From the NCBI RefSeq assembly GCF_029690045.1, contig NZ_CP121464.1, positions 4,030,001-4,094,000 on the forward strand: a stretch of 64,000 nucleotides of DNA, given 5' to 3'. Source of the stretch: Janthinobacterium rivuli (lineage in GTDB: Bacteria; Pseudomonadota; Gammaproteobacteria; Burkholderiales; Burkholderiaceae_D). Below, piece by piece: positions 42,035 through 50,309 of this stretch (position 1 is its first letter; each line of letters starts with the position of its first letter). A program made the position numbers and the translations under genes. The notes under the pieces were generated by a model. It had not been told where the DNA came from. It made no database searches and saw nothing but the letters and a program-made list of their open reading frames with translations.

Positions 42035-43927
42035 CTACAGCTGCCACACGCGCAGCGGCAGCAGTCCCCACCAGGCCAGCACCAGCAGCAGTTGCAAGGC
42101 CGCCAGCAAGGCGACCCAATCCCATTTCGCCCACGAACCCGCCTCGGCCGCCGTGCCGCGGCTGCGCCAGCAGCGCGCCAGGCCGAACGCCGTCGCCAGC
42201 GGCAGCGCGCCCGTCGCCAGCGCCAGCAGCACGCTGGCGATGGTGACGTCGCCCAGGCGCAGATAGGACTGGAAATAGAAGAACGGCAGCGGCAAGAGCA
42301 GCGCCAGCATAGCCAGCAAAGGCGCGAACAGATGGTCGCCCCGCTCCAGGCTGCGCAGCGCGGCGCGCCACACGCCCACCACCAGCACGTACAGCAAGCC
42401 GGCAACGCCCAGCGCCAGGCTGCCCCACAGCACCAGCATGCGCAACATCGACGCGCGCTCGTAGCTGCGCAAGCCGTCGCTGAGCACATGCTTGCCATCC
42501 TCCTGCATCAGCACGTGCGACGGCGTGCTGCGGTCGCTGGCGCGGAACAGCAGGCCACCCACCGGTTCCAGTTCCTTTGGCTCGCCCTGGAATGGGATCA
42601 GGAACAGCGATTCACCATCCCATTTCAGGCGCGTAAAACCGAAGACGGCGTCGACCCAGGCCATGCTGGCCATGGGACTGGGCGAAGGCACATACACGCC
42701 CTGCCAGTTTTCCACCGTGGGCGCGGGCGTGCCGCGCGGGGCCGGCGCGCGCAGCGGCAGTTCCAGGTCGCGCAGCAGCAGGCGGTTGAAGCGTTCATAG
42801 TCGGCTTGCTCCGCATCCGTATTGAAAGCGACGAAGAAGGCGCTGTCCTGCTCCGGATAGAGGCACAGCATGGCGCGGAAACCCACGGCCGTGCCAGGAT
42901 GGCAGGCGCCCACCACGTTGTGGCGGTCGCGCACGGCCAGCGCCAGGCCGTGGCCCGTGGCCAGGCCCGCCTGCGCCGCATCCGTGTCGGCCGGTTCGGA
43001 CAAGGCCCCCATCAGCGCCAGGTCGATGAAGCGCTTGCCCTGCAGCTTGCCGTCGCCCATCAGGAATTGCGCCAGCTTGGCCATGTCGGCCGCCGTGGTG
43101 GTAAATTGCGCGGCCGGACGCAGGTATTGCGCCACGGCCGGCTGCGCCACGCCATGCTCGAAGTGGCCCATGGCCAGGCGCGGGTCCGCATGCGCTCCCG
43201 CCTGCGTGCTCATTTGCGTACTCATTTGCGTAACATAGGCAAACGTGCTGTCCGCCATGCCCAGCGGCAGCAGCAGCTGCGCATCGAGGTAGCGTTCATA
43301 CGGCTGGCCCGCGACCTTCTCGATCACCATGCCCAGCAAGCCATAGCCCATGTTCGAATACGCATAGCGGCTGCCGGGACGCGCGCGCACGCGCAGCAGA
43401 TTGCGGTCGCCGTCAAAGGCGGCAGCCAGCGGTGCATCCGGCGCCGGGTTCAGGCTGAACGCCTGCCAGAAGCGCACGTTATCGAGGCCGGATGTATGCG
43501 CCAGCAGGTGGCGGATGCGCACGGGGTCGCTGGCCTGCCACGGGTTTTTCAGCGCCAGTTCCGGCAACACTTGCTGCAAGGGCGTGTCGAGCGTGAGCTT
43601 GTCTTCGCTGACCAGGCGCAAGACGCCCAGCGCCAGCGCCACCTTGCCCACGGAGCCCACTTGTACGCGCGTATCCGCCTGCATGGGCATGTGCCTGGCG
43701 GCATCGCGCAGGCCGGACGCACCGACTTTGACTGTTCCGTCAGGCAAGACTTCACTCCAGACGGCGCCCGTCAGGCCCTCGTCCTTCAAGCCGGCGGCGA
43801 ACTCCGCGTCCAGGGGAGCGGCGGCGGTGTGGGCTGCGGTGGCGCACAGCAGCAAGGCCGGCAAAGCCTGGCGCAGCCATGACCTGGCGCGCGCGGCCAG
43901 GGCGCGATAGCGATCTCGTTTCAACAA
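42035..43927 (-). CDS. Serine hydrolase (class C beta-lactamase fold) with C-terminal membrane domain
   Basis: This 630-residue protein has a signal peptide or anchor (ALPALLLCATAAHTAAA) and a beta-lactamase-related domain with SxxK in VGSVGKVALA, YxN in YAYSNMGYGLLG and the third motif around GACHPGTAVGF. After residue 490 come three to four hydrophobic segments (LRMLVLWGSLALGVAGLLYVLVVGV, FAPLLAMLALLLPLPFFYF, VALLAALQLLLVLAWWGLLPL). The hydrolase domain should be periplasmic. Relatives are D-amino-acid peptidases, esterases or PBP4-like carboxypeptidases; substrate unknown. A 12-base tandem duplication adds TQMS to a loop. The annotation beta-lactamase should not be read as resistance. Confidence 0.87.
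   Translation of the reverse strand: MLKRDRYRALAARARSWLRQALPALLLCATAAHTAAAPLDAEFAAGLKDEGLTGAVWSEVLPDGTVKVGASGLRDAARHMPMQADTRVQVGSVGKVALALGVLRLVSEDKLTLDTPLQQVLPELALKNPWQASDPVRIRHLLAHTSGLDNVRFWQAFSLNPAPDAPLAAAFDGDRNLLRVRARPGSRYAYSNMGYGLLGMVIEKVAGQPYERYLDAQLLLPLGMADSTFAYVTQMSTQMSTQAGAHADPRLAMGHFEHGVAQPAVAQYLRPAAQFTTTAADMAKLAQFLMGDGKLQGKRFIDLALMGALSEPADTDAAQAGLATGHGLALAVRDRHNVVGACHPGTAVGFRAMLCLYPEQDSAFFVAFNTDAEQADYERFNRLLLRDLELPLRAPAPRGTPAPTVENWQGVYVPSPSPMASMAWVDAVFGFTRLKWDGESLFLIPFQGEPKELEPVGGLLFRASDRSTPSHVLMQEDGKHVLSDGLRSYERASMLRMLVLWGSLALGVAGLLYVLVVGVWRAALRSLERGDHLFAPLLAMLALLLPLPFFYFQSYLRLGDVTIASVLLALATGALPLATAFGLARCWRSRGTAAEAGSWAKWDWVALLAALQLLLVLAWWGLLPLRVWQL
43209..43232. repeat. Two tandem copies of a 12-base unit inside the serine hydrolase gene
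   Basis: CTCATTTGCGTA occurs twice back to back and encodes a repeated four-residue unit (TQMSTQMS) on the minus strand. The in-frame length suggests slippage expansion. Confidence 0.7.
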
Positions 43928-44010
43928 TGTATTCTGCCTTTTTGCATGGACTGCGCTCCTGCCCCGCTTTGCTTGTTACAATTAAAAATTGAGCAACGAC
44001 GGGAGCTTTC

Positions 44011-44373
44011 ATGTCACAAGATATTATTTTGGATACCCAACTCCAGCAGACCAAGAACCTGGCCTGGTGGTTGTACCTGATACATGGCGCCAGCTTTGTG
44101 TTTTCGCTGGGCGCGTTTTCCTTCATTCCGCTCATCATCAATTATGTGAAGCGGGGCGAGGCGGCCGGAACCTTCGTGTACAGCCATCACAGCTGGATGA
44201 TCCGTTCCTTCTGGTGGTATCTGGCCTGGATCGTCGTCGGCGCCATCCTGTGGATCACGCTGATCGGCATTCCGCTGGCCTTCCTCGTGTGGGGCGTGGC
44301 CTGGCTGTGGAAGGCGTACCGCCTGCTGCGCGGCTTCATCGACCTGAACAACAACAGCCCCGTCCCCATGTAA
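44011..44373 (+). CDS. Small DUF4870/Tic20-like membrane protein
   Basis: This 120-residue inner-membrane protein has three hydrophobic segments (LAWWLYLIHGASFVFSLGAFSFIPLIINYV, WWYLAWIVVGAILWITLIGIPLAFLVWGVAWLW). The DUF4870 pattern continues with FVYSHHSWMIRSFWWYLAWIVVGAILW and the C-terminal WKAYRLLRGFIDLNN. It starts at ATG 44011 after ACGGGAG. Function unknown; single-gene unit ended by a strong hairpin. Confidence 0.85.
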   Translation: MSQDIILDTQLQQTKNLAWWLYLIHGASFVFSLGAFSFIPLIINYVKRGEAAGTFVYSHHSWMIRSFWWYLAWIVVGAILWITLIGIPLAFLVWGVAWLWKAYRLLRGFIDLNNNSPVPM

Positions 44374-44377
44374 CGGC

Positions 44378-44409
44378 TGTGCGGGCAAGCCACCGTGCTT
44401 GCCCGCACA
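44378..44409. terminator. Hairpin between convergent genes (44373 / 44413)
   Basis: A perfect 13-pair stem (arms 44378-44390 and 44397-44409, six-base loop) lies exactly between two convergent stop codons. There is no T run on either strand, so it may act as a transcript-end stabiliser as much as an intrinsic terminator. Confidence 0.7.
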
Positions 44410-44412
44410 CCG

Positions 44413-45579
44413 CTACATCGCCGCGAACGCCCGTTCGATATCGGCGATCAAATCCTGCGGTGCTTCCAGTCCCACATTCAGGCGCACGAGCTGGCCCGGC
44501 AACTGCCAGCCCTTGCGCATGGCAGCGATGCGGTACGGCATCACCAGGCTGTTCGCGCCGCCCCAGCTGTAACCAATCTTGAACAATTGCAAGGCATCGA
44601 CGAAGCGGTCCGTCTGCGCCTCCGTGTAGCTGGCATCGAACAGCACGGAAAACAGGCCGCCCGCGCCCGTGAAATCGCGCTGCCAGATGGCGTGGCCGGG
44701 GCAATCGTCGAAAGCCGGATGCAGCACCGTGGCAATCTCGCTTCTCCCCTTGAGCCAGGCGGCCACCGTGCGCGCGCCCGCATCGTGGGCGTCGAAGCGC
44801 AGCTTCATGGTGGGCAAGCCGCGCAGCACCAGGTAGGCGTCGTCCGCCCCCACGCCCATGCCCAGACGCATGTGCGCCTGCGCCAGGCGCTCGTGCAGCG
44901 CCCGCTCGCGCGTGATCAGTGCGCCCATCAGCACGTCGGAGCCGCCCGACTGGTATTTCGTCAGCGCCTGCATGATGATGTCCACGCCCAGGTCGAAACC
45001 GCGCAAGGCCAGGCCGGCCGACCAGGTGTTATCCAAAGCCACCAGCACGCCGCGCGCATGGGCGACCGCGCAGATGGCGGGCAAATCCGGCACTTCCATC
45101 GTCACGGAACCCGGTGCTTCCGTCCAGATCAGTTTGGTGTTGGGCTGGATCAGGGCGGCGATGCCGGCGCCGATGAGCGGATCGTAATAGCGGGCCGTGA
45201 TGCCGAAATCTTGCGCCAGCCAACGCCCCAGTTCGCGGTTCGGGTTGTAGATATTTTCCGGTAACAAAACGTCATCGCCCGTTTTCAGCAGGGCAAAGTC
45301 CGCCATGGCGATGGCCGCCAGGCCAGACGGCGCCAGCAGGCAGTACTTGCCCCCTTCGATCTCGGCCAGCCGCGCTTCCAGGGTGAAGGTGGTGGGTGTG
45401 CCGTGCAAGCCATAGGTGTAGGCGTTCTTCTCTTTCCAGTCGCCCGAGCGCATGGCCGCCACGTCCTTGAACAGCACGGTCGATGCGTGATGAATGGCGT
45501 TGGGAAACGCGGCAAAGCCTTGCGGCGCCTGGTAATCGCTGTGGATCAGCGCGGTTTGCGGAGATTTGGTCTGGGTCAT
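44413..45579 (-). CDS. metC: Cystathionine beta-lyase
   Basis: This 388-residue PLP enzyme of the Cys/Met metabolism family starts at ATG 45579 (MTQTKSPQTALIHSDYQAPQGF). The cofactor lysine lies in MQALTKYQSGGSDVLMG, with phosphate/substrate contacts in AYTYGLHGTPTTFTLEARLAEIEGG and LALDNTW-type VALDNTWSAGLAL. The C-terminal RLNVGLEAPQDLIADIERAF is typical of MetC. It cleaves cystathionine to homocysteine, pyruvate and ammonia. A strong terminator-like hairpin lies only 20 bases before its start, so expression may be attenuated. Confidence 0.92.
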   Translation of the reverse strand: MTQTKSPQTALIHSDYQAPQGFAAFPNAIHHASTVLFKDVAAMRSGDWKEKNAYTYGLHGTPTTFTLEARLAEIEGGKYCLLAPSGLAAIAMADFALLKTGDDVLLPENIYNPNRELGRWLAQDFGITARYYDPLIGAGIAALIQPNTKLIWTEAPGSVTMEVPDLPAICAVAHARGVLVALDNTWSAGLALRGFDLGVDIIMQALTKYQSGGSDVLMGALITRERALHERLAQAHMRLGMGVGADDAYLVLRGLPTMKLRFDAHDAGARTVAAWLKGRSEIATVLHPAFDDCPGHAIWQRDFTGAGGLFSVLFDASYTEAQTDRFVDALQLFKIGYSWGGANSLVMPYRIAAMRKGWQLPGQLVRLNVGLEAPQDLIADIERAFAAM

Positions 45580-45592
45580 GGCGTCGGGAAAT

Positions 45593-45625
45593 AAAAAAAG
45601 GCGGATCAGCAATTGCTGATCCGCC
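45593..45625 (-). terminator. Terminator-like hairpin directly upstream of metC
   Basis: A perfect 26-base palindrome (45600-45625, centre AATT, arms beginning GGCGGATCAG) is followed on the minus strand by seven T. It would end a minus-strand transcript 14 bases before the metC start codon. It could be a second terminator for rimO or a metC attenuator. Confidence 0.8.
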
Positions 45626-45685
45626 TTGATTGTAAGGGCTTTACGCCCTGTACGCCGTACACATGACAGAGTGTTACACCTGCAT

Positions 45686-45770
45686 AAAAAACGTTCAGGC
45701 CACGGCGCGCTGCCGAAGACAGTACCTTACTGTACGGCAAGGCAGCGCAACGCCGGCATGGACGTTTTTT
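45686..45770 (-). terminator. Long imperfect inverted repeat at the rimO end
   Basis: Outer arms AAAAAACGT (45686-45694) and ACGTTTTTT (45762-45770) continue inward as an imperfect stem of roughly 28 pairs. At the centre a small dyad ACAGTA-CCT-TACTGT sits at 45719-45733. On the minus strand it ends in six T right after the rimO stop, so it can terminate rimO. Its complexity also resembles a REP-type element. Confidence 0.65.
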
Positions 45771-47181
45771 ACTCGGCGGCGCCCCACAAGTCATGCGCAT
45801 CCGCGGACGTGATGGTCACGTCAACGAATTGCCCCACCGCCAGCTTGCGGTGCGGCTCGAATGGCGGTTTCACATACACGACGCCATCGATTTCCGGCGC
45901 GTCGGCGGACGAGCGGCCCACGCCGCCGGAGCGGGTGACTTCATCGATCAGCACGCGCACAGTCTTGCCGACCTTGGCTTGCAGGCGTTTCTTGGAAATT
46001 TCTTCCTGCAGCAGCATGACGCGGCCGCGGCGCTCTTCGCGCAGCTCTTCCGGCACGGGATTGGCGATTTCGTTGGCCGTCGCGCCTTCGACGGGCGAAT
46101 AGGCGAAGCAGCCCAGACGGTCGATCTGCGCTTCCTTGAGGAAGTCGAGCAAATACTCGAATTCCGCTTCCGTTTCGCCAGGGAAACCGGCGATGAAGGT
46201 CGAGCGGATGGTCAGGTCCGGGTTGATGGCGCGCCAGGCCTGGATGCGGTCCAGGTTTTTCTCGCCGCTGGCCGGACGCTTCATGCGCTTGAGTACATCC
46301 GGGTGCGCGTGCTGCATCGGAATGTCGAGGTATGGCAGGATGTGGCCGCCGCTCATCATCGGGATGATCTGGTCCACGTGCGGGTACGGATACACATAGT
46401 GCAAGCGCACCCAGGCGCCGTAAGACTTGGCCAGTTCGCCCAGCGCTTCCGTCAGCTGCGTCATGTGGGTTTTCACGGGACGGCCATTCCAGAAGCCGGA
46501 GCGGAATTTCACGTCCACGCCATATGCGGAGGTATCTTGCGAAATGACCAGCAATTCCTTGACGCCGGCCTTGAACAGGTTTTCCGCTTCGATCATCAGT
46601 TCACCGATCGGACGCGAGACGAGGTCGCCGCGCATCGATGGGATGATGCAGAAGCTGCAGCGGTGGTTGCAGCCTTCGGAAATTTTCAGGTAGGCATAGT
46701 GCTTCGGCGTCAGCTTGACGCCTTGCGGCGGCACCAGGTCGAGGAACGGCGCATGCGGCTTCGGCAGGTGGAAATGGACGGAATCCATCACTTCGGCCAG
46801 CGCGTGCGGACCCGTGACGGACAGCACTTTCGGGTGCACCTTCATGATGATGTCGTCGCCGGCAGCATCTTTCTTGGCGCCCAGGCAACCGGTCACGATG
46901 ACTTTACCGTTTTCAGCCAGCGCTTCGCCGATGGCGTCGAGCGACTCTTGCACGGCAGCATCGATAAAACCGCAGGTATTGACGATCACCAGATCGGCGC
47001 CAGCGTAGGATTTCGCCGTTTCGTAGCCTTCGGCGCGCAGTTGGGTCAGGATTTGTTCGGAGTCGACCAGCGCTTTCGGGCAGCCGAGCGAGACAAAGCC
47101 CACTTTCGGCGCCGCACCTGGCATGGCCAGCATGGCCTCGGGCTGGGCGGAAGGAACAGGAATACGGTGAATTTCAGACAT
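45769..47181 (-). CDS. rimO: Ribosomal protein S12 methylthiotransferase
   Basis: This 470-residue radical-SAM enzyme has an N-terminal UPF0004 domain ([27 protein letters not shown], with further cysteines in VNTCGF and VTGCLG). The radical-SAM motif is [15 protein letters not shown], and a C-terminal TRAM domain follows ([30 protein letters not shown]). It adds a methylthio group to Asp of ribosomal protein S12. The N-terminal extension before GFVSLG is slightly long (about 27 residues). Single gene on the minus strand. Confidence 0.96.
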   Translation of the reverse strand: MSEIHRIPVPSAQPEAMLAMPGAAPKVGFVSLGCPKALVDSEQILTQLRAEGYETAKSYAGADLVIVNTCGFIDAAVQESLDAIGEALAENGKVIVTGCLGAKKDAAGDDIIMKVHPKVLSVTGPHALAEVMDSVHFHLPKPHAPFLDLVPPQGVKLTPKHYAYLKISEGCNHRCSFCIIPSMRGDLVSRPIGELMIEAENLFKAGVKELLVISQDTSAYGVDVKFRSGFWNGRPVKTHMTQLTEALGELAKSYGAWVRLHYVYPYPHVDQIIPMMSGGHILPYLDIPMQHAHPDVLKRMKRPASGEKNLDRIQAWRAINPDLTIRSTFIAGFPGETEAEFEYLLDFLKEAQIDRLGCFAYSPVEGATANEIANPVPEELREERRGRVMLLQEEISKKRLQAKVGKTVRVLIDEVTRSGGVGRSSADAPEIDGVVYVKPPFEPHRKLAVGQFVDVTITSADAHDLWGAAE

Positions 47182-47280
47182 AGTTGGCAGCTAGTAAAAT
47201 GGTGAGGCGAATCGGCTATTGTACCCCGAGCCGCACCTTGCTGGCAGAACTATGCTGTTTTGATGACGCCGATACAACTC

Positions 47281-47301
47281 CCGGGCGATCAAAGCGCCCG
47301 G
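47281..47301 (-). terminator. Possible terminator hairpin of phaR
   Basis: A seven-pair CCGGGCG/CGCCCGG stem with a seven-base loop lies 18 bases after the phaR stop. No T run follows, so the call is weak. Confidence 0.4.
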
Positions 47302-47318
47302 TGAGCGTGTGGCATGGA

Positions 47319-47882
47319 CTACTTTTTGTCCGTCGGTGGGGCCGGCGGAACAAACGGGAACGTGCCGAACAGGTTCTTGCTCTGGCTCTGCATCTGTTCC
47401 TGCATCTGCACGAACAGGCTCTTGCTCTGGTCGATGTAGTTGTTCATCATGCCTTGCATCATCGGGCCCTGGACATTCATGAACTGGGTCCACATTTCCG
47501 GGCTGAAAGGCTTGCCTTCGAAACTGCCGGCCGACGTGCCCGTGAATTTGTGCTGGATATCGGTGAACGCTTGCACGTTCTTTTCCAGGTAGGATCCCAT
47601 CATGCCCTGCATGGCGTGGCCATAGTAGCGGATGATCTGCGACAACACGCTGCTCGAGAACATGGGCGCGCCGTTCGCTTCCTCTTCCAGAATGATTTGC
47701 AGCAAGATGCTGCGCGTCAAATCTTCATTGGATTTGGCATCGACGACGGTAAACACCTCATTGTCCAACACCAGCTGCTTGACGTCCGTCAAGGTGATGT
47801 AGGAACTGGTTTGCGTGTCATACAGACGGCGGTTGGGATATTTTTTAATCAGGCGGTCTATACTTTTTTTTGCACTACTCAT
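47319..47882 (-). CDS. phaR: Polyhydroxyalkanoate synthesis regulator PhaR
   Basis: This 187-residue protein starts at ATG 47882 (MSSAKKSIDRLIKKYPNRRLYDTQTSSYITLTDVKQLV) after GGAA. The opening is the PhaR N-terminal DNA/PHB-binding domain, with the middle FMNVQGPMMQGMMNNYIDQSKSLFVQMQEQMQSQ as in the PHB accumulation regulatory domain. It represses phasin and other PHA genes until granules titrate it. It lies 225 bases downstream of phaC on the same strand, the common betaproteobacterial association, but phaA and phaB are not in between. Confidence 0.93.
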   Translation of the reverse strand: MSSAKKSIDRLIKKYPNRRLYDTQTSSYITLTDVKQLVLDNEVFTVVDAKSNEDLTRSILLQIILEEEANGAPMFSSSVLSQIIRYYGHAMQGMMGSYLEKNVQAFTDIQHKFTGTSAGSFEGKPFSPEMWTQFMNVQGPMMQGMMNNYIDQSKSLFVQMQEQMQSQSKNLFGTFPFVPPAPPTDKK

Positions 47883-48060
47883 CACAAGTTCCACTTATTG
47901 CGCCGCAGCGCATACTGAGTTAATCCGAAAAAAAAGCGAACGTGGGTCCGCTTTCGCACCTGCCTACTTTTTCCATTATAGAGTGGAAAATGGCTCCATT
48001 GCACATCAGGGTAGTAGATTCCCATATTTATTGCAACGCAACTAAGAGTAGATTCCTGAC

Positions 48061-48084
48061 AAGACCGGAGATTACGCCGGTCTT
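48061..48084 (-). terminator. Terminator-like hairpin after phaC
   Basis: An eight-pair stem AAGACCGG/CCGGTCTT with an eight-base loop starts 24 bases past the phaC stop. There is only a short T-rich tail on the minus strand. Confidence 0.55.
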
Positions 48085-48107
48085 GCCTGCCGAGAAGCTT
48101 TTGTAAA

Positions 48108-49871
48108 CTAGTCCGCCCTGACTTTAACATACCGTCCCGGCGCCGGCTCGATTGCCGCGTGGCGCTTGTTGCCCGGCTTGCCTGGCGCCTTCACCTGCGC
48201 GCCGCCGTGTTCGGCAAGGAAGGCCGCCCATTCGGGCCACCAGCTGCCCACGTGCTCGGTCGCGCCTTCCATCCATTGCTCGGCAGTCAAAGGCTTGGCT
48301 TTCGCCGTGCGGGCGGTTTTAGCTGCATCATTGCTCCAGTAACTACGCTTTTTCTTCGAGGCAGGATTGATCACGCCGGCGATATGGCCCGAAGCACCGA
48401 GGATGAAACGGTTGGCTTTCGGCTTTTTCGGGTTCAGCAAGGCCGTGCTGGCGTAGGCCGCGCCCCAGGGCACGATATGGTCTTCGCGCGAACCGTAGAT
48501 GAAAGCGGGCGCGTCGATACTGCTCAGGTCGACCTTTTCGCCGGCCACCGTCAGCTTGCCCGGCACTTTCAGGCTGTTTTCCAGGTAAGTGTTGCGCAGA
48601 TACCAGCAGAACATGGGGCCCGGCAAGCCCGTGCCGTCACCGTTCCAGTACAGCAAGTCGAACGCGGGCGGCTCCTTGCCTTTCAGGTAATTCGATTGCA
48701 CATAGTTCCACACGAGGTCGTTCGGCCGCAGACTCGAGAAAGTGCTGCCCAGGTCGCGGCCCGACATCAGGCCGCCCTTGGCCAGGGACTGTTCGCGCAG
48801 CGCCACTTGCGGTTCGTCGATGAAGACGTCGAGCGCGCCCGTGTCGCAGAAATCGAGGAAGGTCGTCAGCAAGGTCAGGCTGGCGGCCGGATTCTCGCCG
48901 CGCGCCTTGAGCACGGCCAGCGCCGTCGAGACGATGGTGCCGCCCACGCAAAAGCCGAACATATTGAGCTTGTCCTGGCCGGAAATGTCCTGCGTGACCT
49001 GGATGGCTTCGATCACGCCTTGCTCGACATAATCGTCCCACGTCAGGTGCTGCATGCTCAGGTCCGGATTGCGCCAGGACATCAGGAACACGGTATTGCC
49101 CTGCTCCACCGCATAGCGCACGAGCGAATTTTCTGGCTGCAAGTCAAGGATATAGAATTTATTGATGCATGGCGGCACCATCAGCAGCGGCCGCTGGTAT
49201 ACCGTGGGGGTGCTTGGCGTGTACTGGATCAGCTGGAACAAGGCGTTCTCGAACACCACCGTGCCCGGCGTGGTGGCCACGTTGCGCCCCACTTCGAAGG
49301 CCGACTCGTCGGACTGCGAGATGCGGCCCTTCTGCATGTCGGCCAGCATATTGCTCAAGCCCTTGGCCAGGCTCTCGCCCTTGGTCTCGATCAGGGTTTG
49401 CTGGGCGTCGGGATTGGTGGCGAGAAAGTTGGCAGGCGACATGGCGTCGACGATTTGCTGCACGGCAAATGCAATCTTTTGCTTCTGGTGCGGCGTCGCT
49501 TCCACGGCATCGGCCATGGCGCTGAGAAACTCCGCATTCAGCAGGTAAGCTGCCGCATTGAAGGCCGACAGTGGGCTAGCGTGCCAGGCGGGCGCGGCGA
49601 AGCGGCGGTCTTTCAGCTCCGGCGCCTTGCCGGCCATAAAGTCGGCCCACAAGCCCGTCAGCTTGGCCACGTAGGCATTTTTCAGTTGCTCGATCGCTTC
49701 CGGCTTGATGCTGGCGCCCGCATCCTGCAAAATGCCGGCAATCGGATTGCCCTGGGGCTGCGGTACCATGTTGAACCACGTCTTCCACTGCTCAGGATTG
49801 CTGATCTGCGCCATCCATTCTTTGGTCATCATTTGAGGATCGGGCATATTCATAGATGTATGTAAGTCCAT
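48108..49871 (-). CDS. phaC: Class I poly(R)-hydroxyalkanoate synthase
   Basis: This 587-residue protein has the N-terminal PhaC domain (MTKEWMAQISNPEQWKTWFNMVPQ). The lipase-like box is GFCVGG, with catalytic Cys near residue 308; the catalytic Asp is in IYGSREDHIVPW and His in LGASGHIAGVINP. The length fits class I enzymes using C3-C5 hydroxyacyl-CoA. It polymerises hydroxyacyl-CoA on granules. ATG 49871 is used although its ribosome site is weak; Met codons 6 or 14 residues in are alternatives. Its promoter region contains a long inverted repeat (49886-50001). Confidence 0.95.
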   Translation of the reverse strand: MDLHTSMNMPDPQMMTKEWMAQISNPEQWKTWFNMVPQPQGNPIAGILQDAGASIKPEAIEQLKNAYVAKLTGLWADFMAGKAPELKDRRFAAPAWHASPLSAFNAAAYLLNAEFLSAMADAVEATPHQKQKIAFAVQQIVDAMSPANFLATNPDAQQTLIETKGESLAKGLSNMLADMQKGRISQSDESAFEVGRNVATTPGTVVFENALFQLIQYTPSTPTVYQRPLLMVPPCINKFYILDLQPENSLVRYAVEQGNTVFLMSWRNPDLSMQHLTWDDYVEQGVIEAIQVTQDISGQDKLNMFGFCVGGTIVSTALAVLKARGENPAASLTLLTTFLDFCDTGALDVFIDEPQVALREQSLAKGGLMSGRDLGSTFSSLRPNDLVWNYVQSNYLKGKEPPAFDLLYWNGDGTGLPGPMFCWYLRNTYLENSLKVPGKLTVAGEKVDLSSIDAPAFIYGSREDHIVPWGAAYASTALLNPKKPKANRFILGASGHIAGVINPASKKKRSYWSNDAAKTARTAKAKPLTAEQWMEGATEHVGSWWPEWAAFLAEHGGAQVKAPGKPGNKRHAAIEPAPGRYVKVRAD

Positions 49872-49885
49872 TCAAGATTGAGGGA

Positions 49886-50001
49886 CGCCGAACAAAACCT
49901 ACTGCGCGTCGGTATAGGCGGCCTGCGATGCTCACCGTACTAGAGTACGGTTGCGCTTCTTAGCCACCTCTCCCTTCCGCTCGCTACGGTTTTGTTCGGC
50001 G
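49886..50001. repeat. Long-armed inverted repeat upstream of phaC
   Basis: Arms CGCCGAACAAAACC (49886-49899) and GGTTTTGTTCGGCG (49988-50001) are perfectly complementary across an 88-base interior. The interior holds a smaller dyad ACCGTACT-AG-AGTACGGT (49934-49951). The layout parallels the element at 45686-45770. Confidence 0.7.
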
Positions 50002-50071
50002 CCGAAACGTAGTCGAAAAATAAATACTTTAGGATCACCTGCATGCAAACTTTTACTGACTGCCACTACCA

Positions 50072-50293
50072 ATGATGCTCATGACCGCTGTTGCCTGGAT
50101 CTATGTCGTCGGCCTCATGGCGCTGACGGAACCGTCCATCGTCGCCGGGGTGATGACCTTCGTGCTGTACTGCGTCATCCCCCTGTCCATCCTATTCTAT
50201 CTGACAGGCTCGCGGAGACGCAAACGCAAGGCCGAGCTAAAAGCCCGCGCACTTGCCTCAGCAGACGATAAAACAAAAACGGCAGACACATAA
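50072..50293 (+). CDS. Small membrane protein (73 residues)
   Basis: A 73-residue frame starts at ATG 50072 (or 50081) with two hydrophobic segments (AVAWIYVVGLMALTEPSIVAGVMTFVLYCVIPLSILFYLTG) and a strongly basic tail (RRRKRKAELKARALA). It looks like a real small inner-membrane protein, but no ribosome site stands out and I recognise no named family. The terminator of the convergent pgeF gene overlaps its last codons. Confidence 0.6.
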   Translation: MMLMTAVAWIYVVGLMALTEPSIVAGVMTFVLYCVIPLSILFYLTGSRRRKRKAELKARALASADDKTKTADT

Positions 50294-50304
50294 GTGTCTG
50301 CCGT
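50275..50304 (-). terminator. Intrinsic terminator of the rluD-pgeF operon
   Basis: A perfect eleven-pair stem (50279-50289 with 50294-50304, loop ATAA) is followed by T-rich sequence on the minus strand, six bases after the pgeF stop. Confidence 0.9.
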
Positions 50305-50309
50305 GCAGA

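Noticed and set aside
47882..48130. 82-codon minus frame between phaC and phaR
   Set aside because: Has no ribosome site or recognisable features and crosses the phaC end and its hairpin; treated as non-coding.
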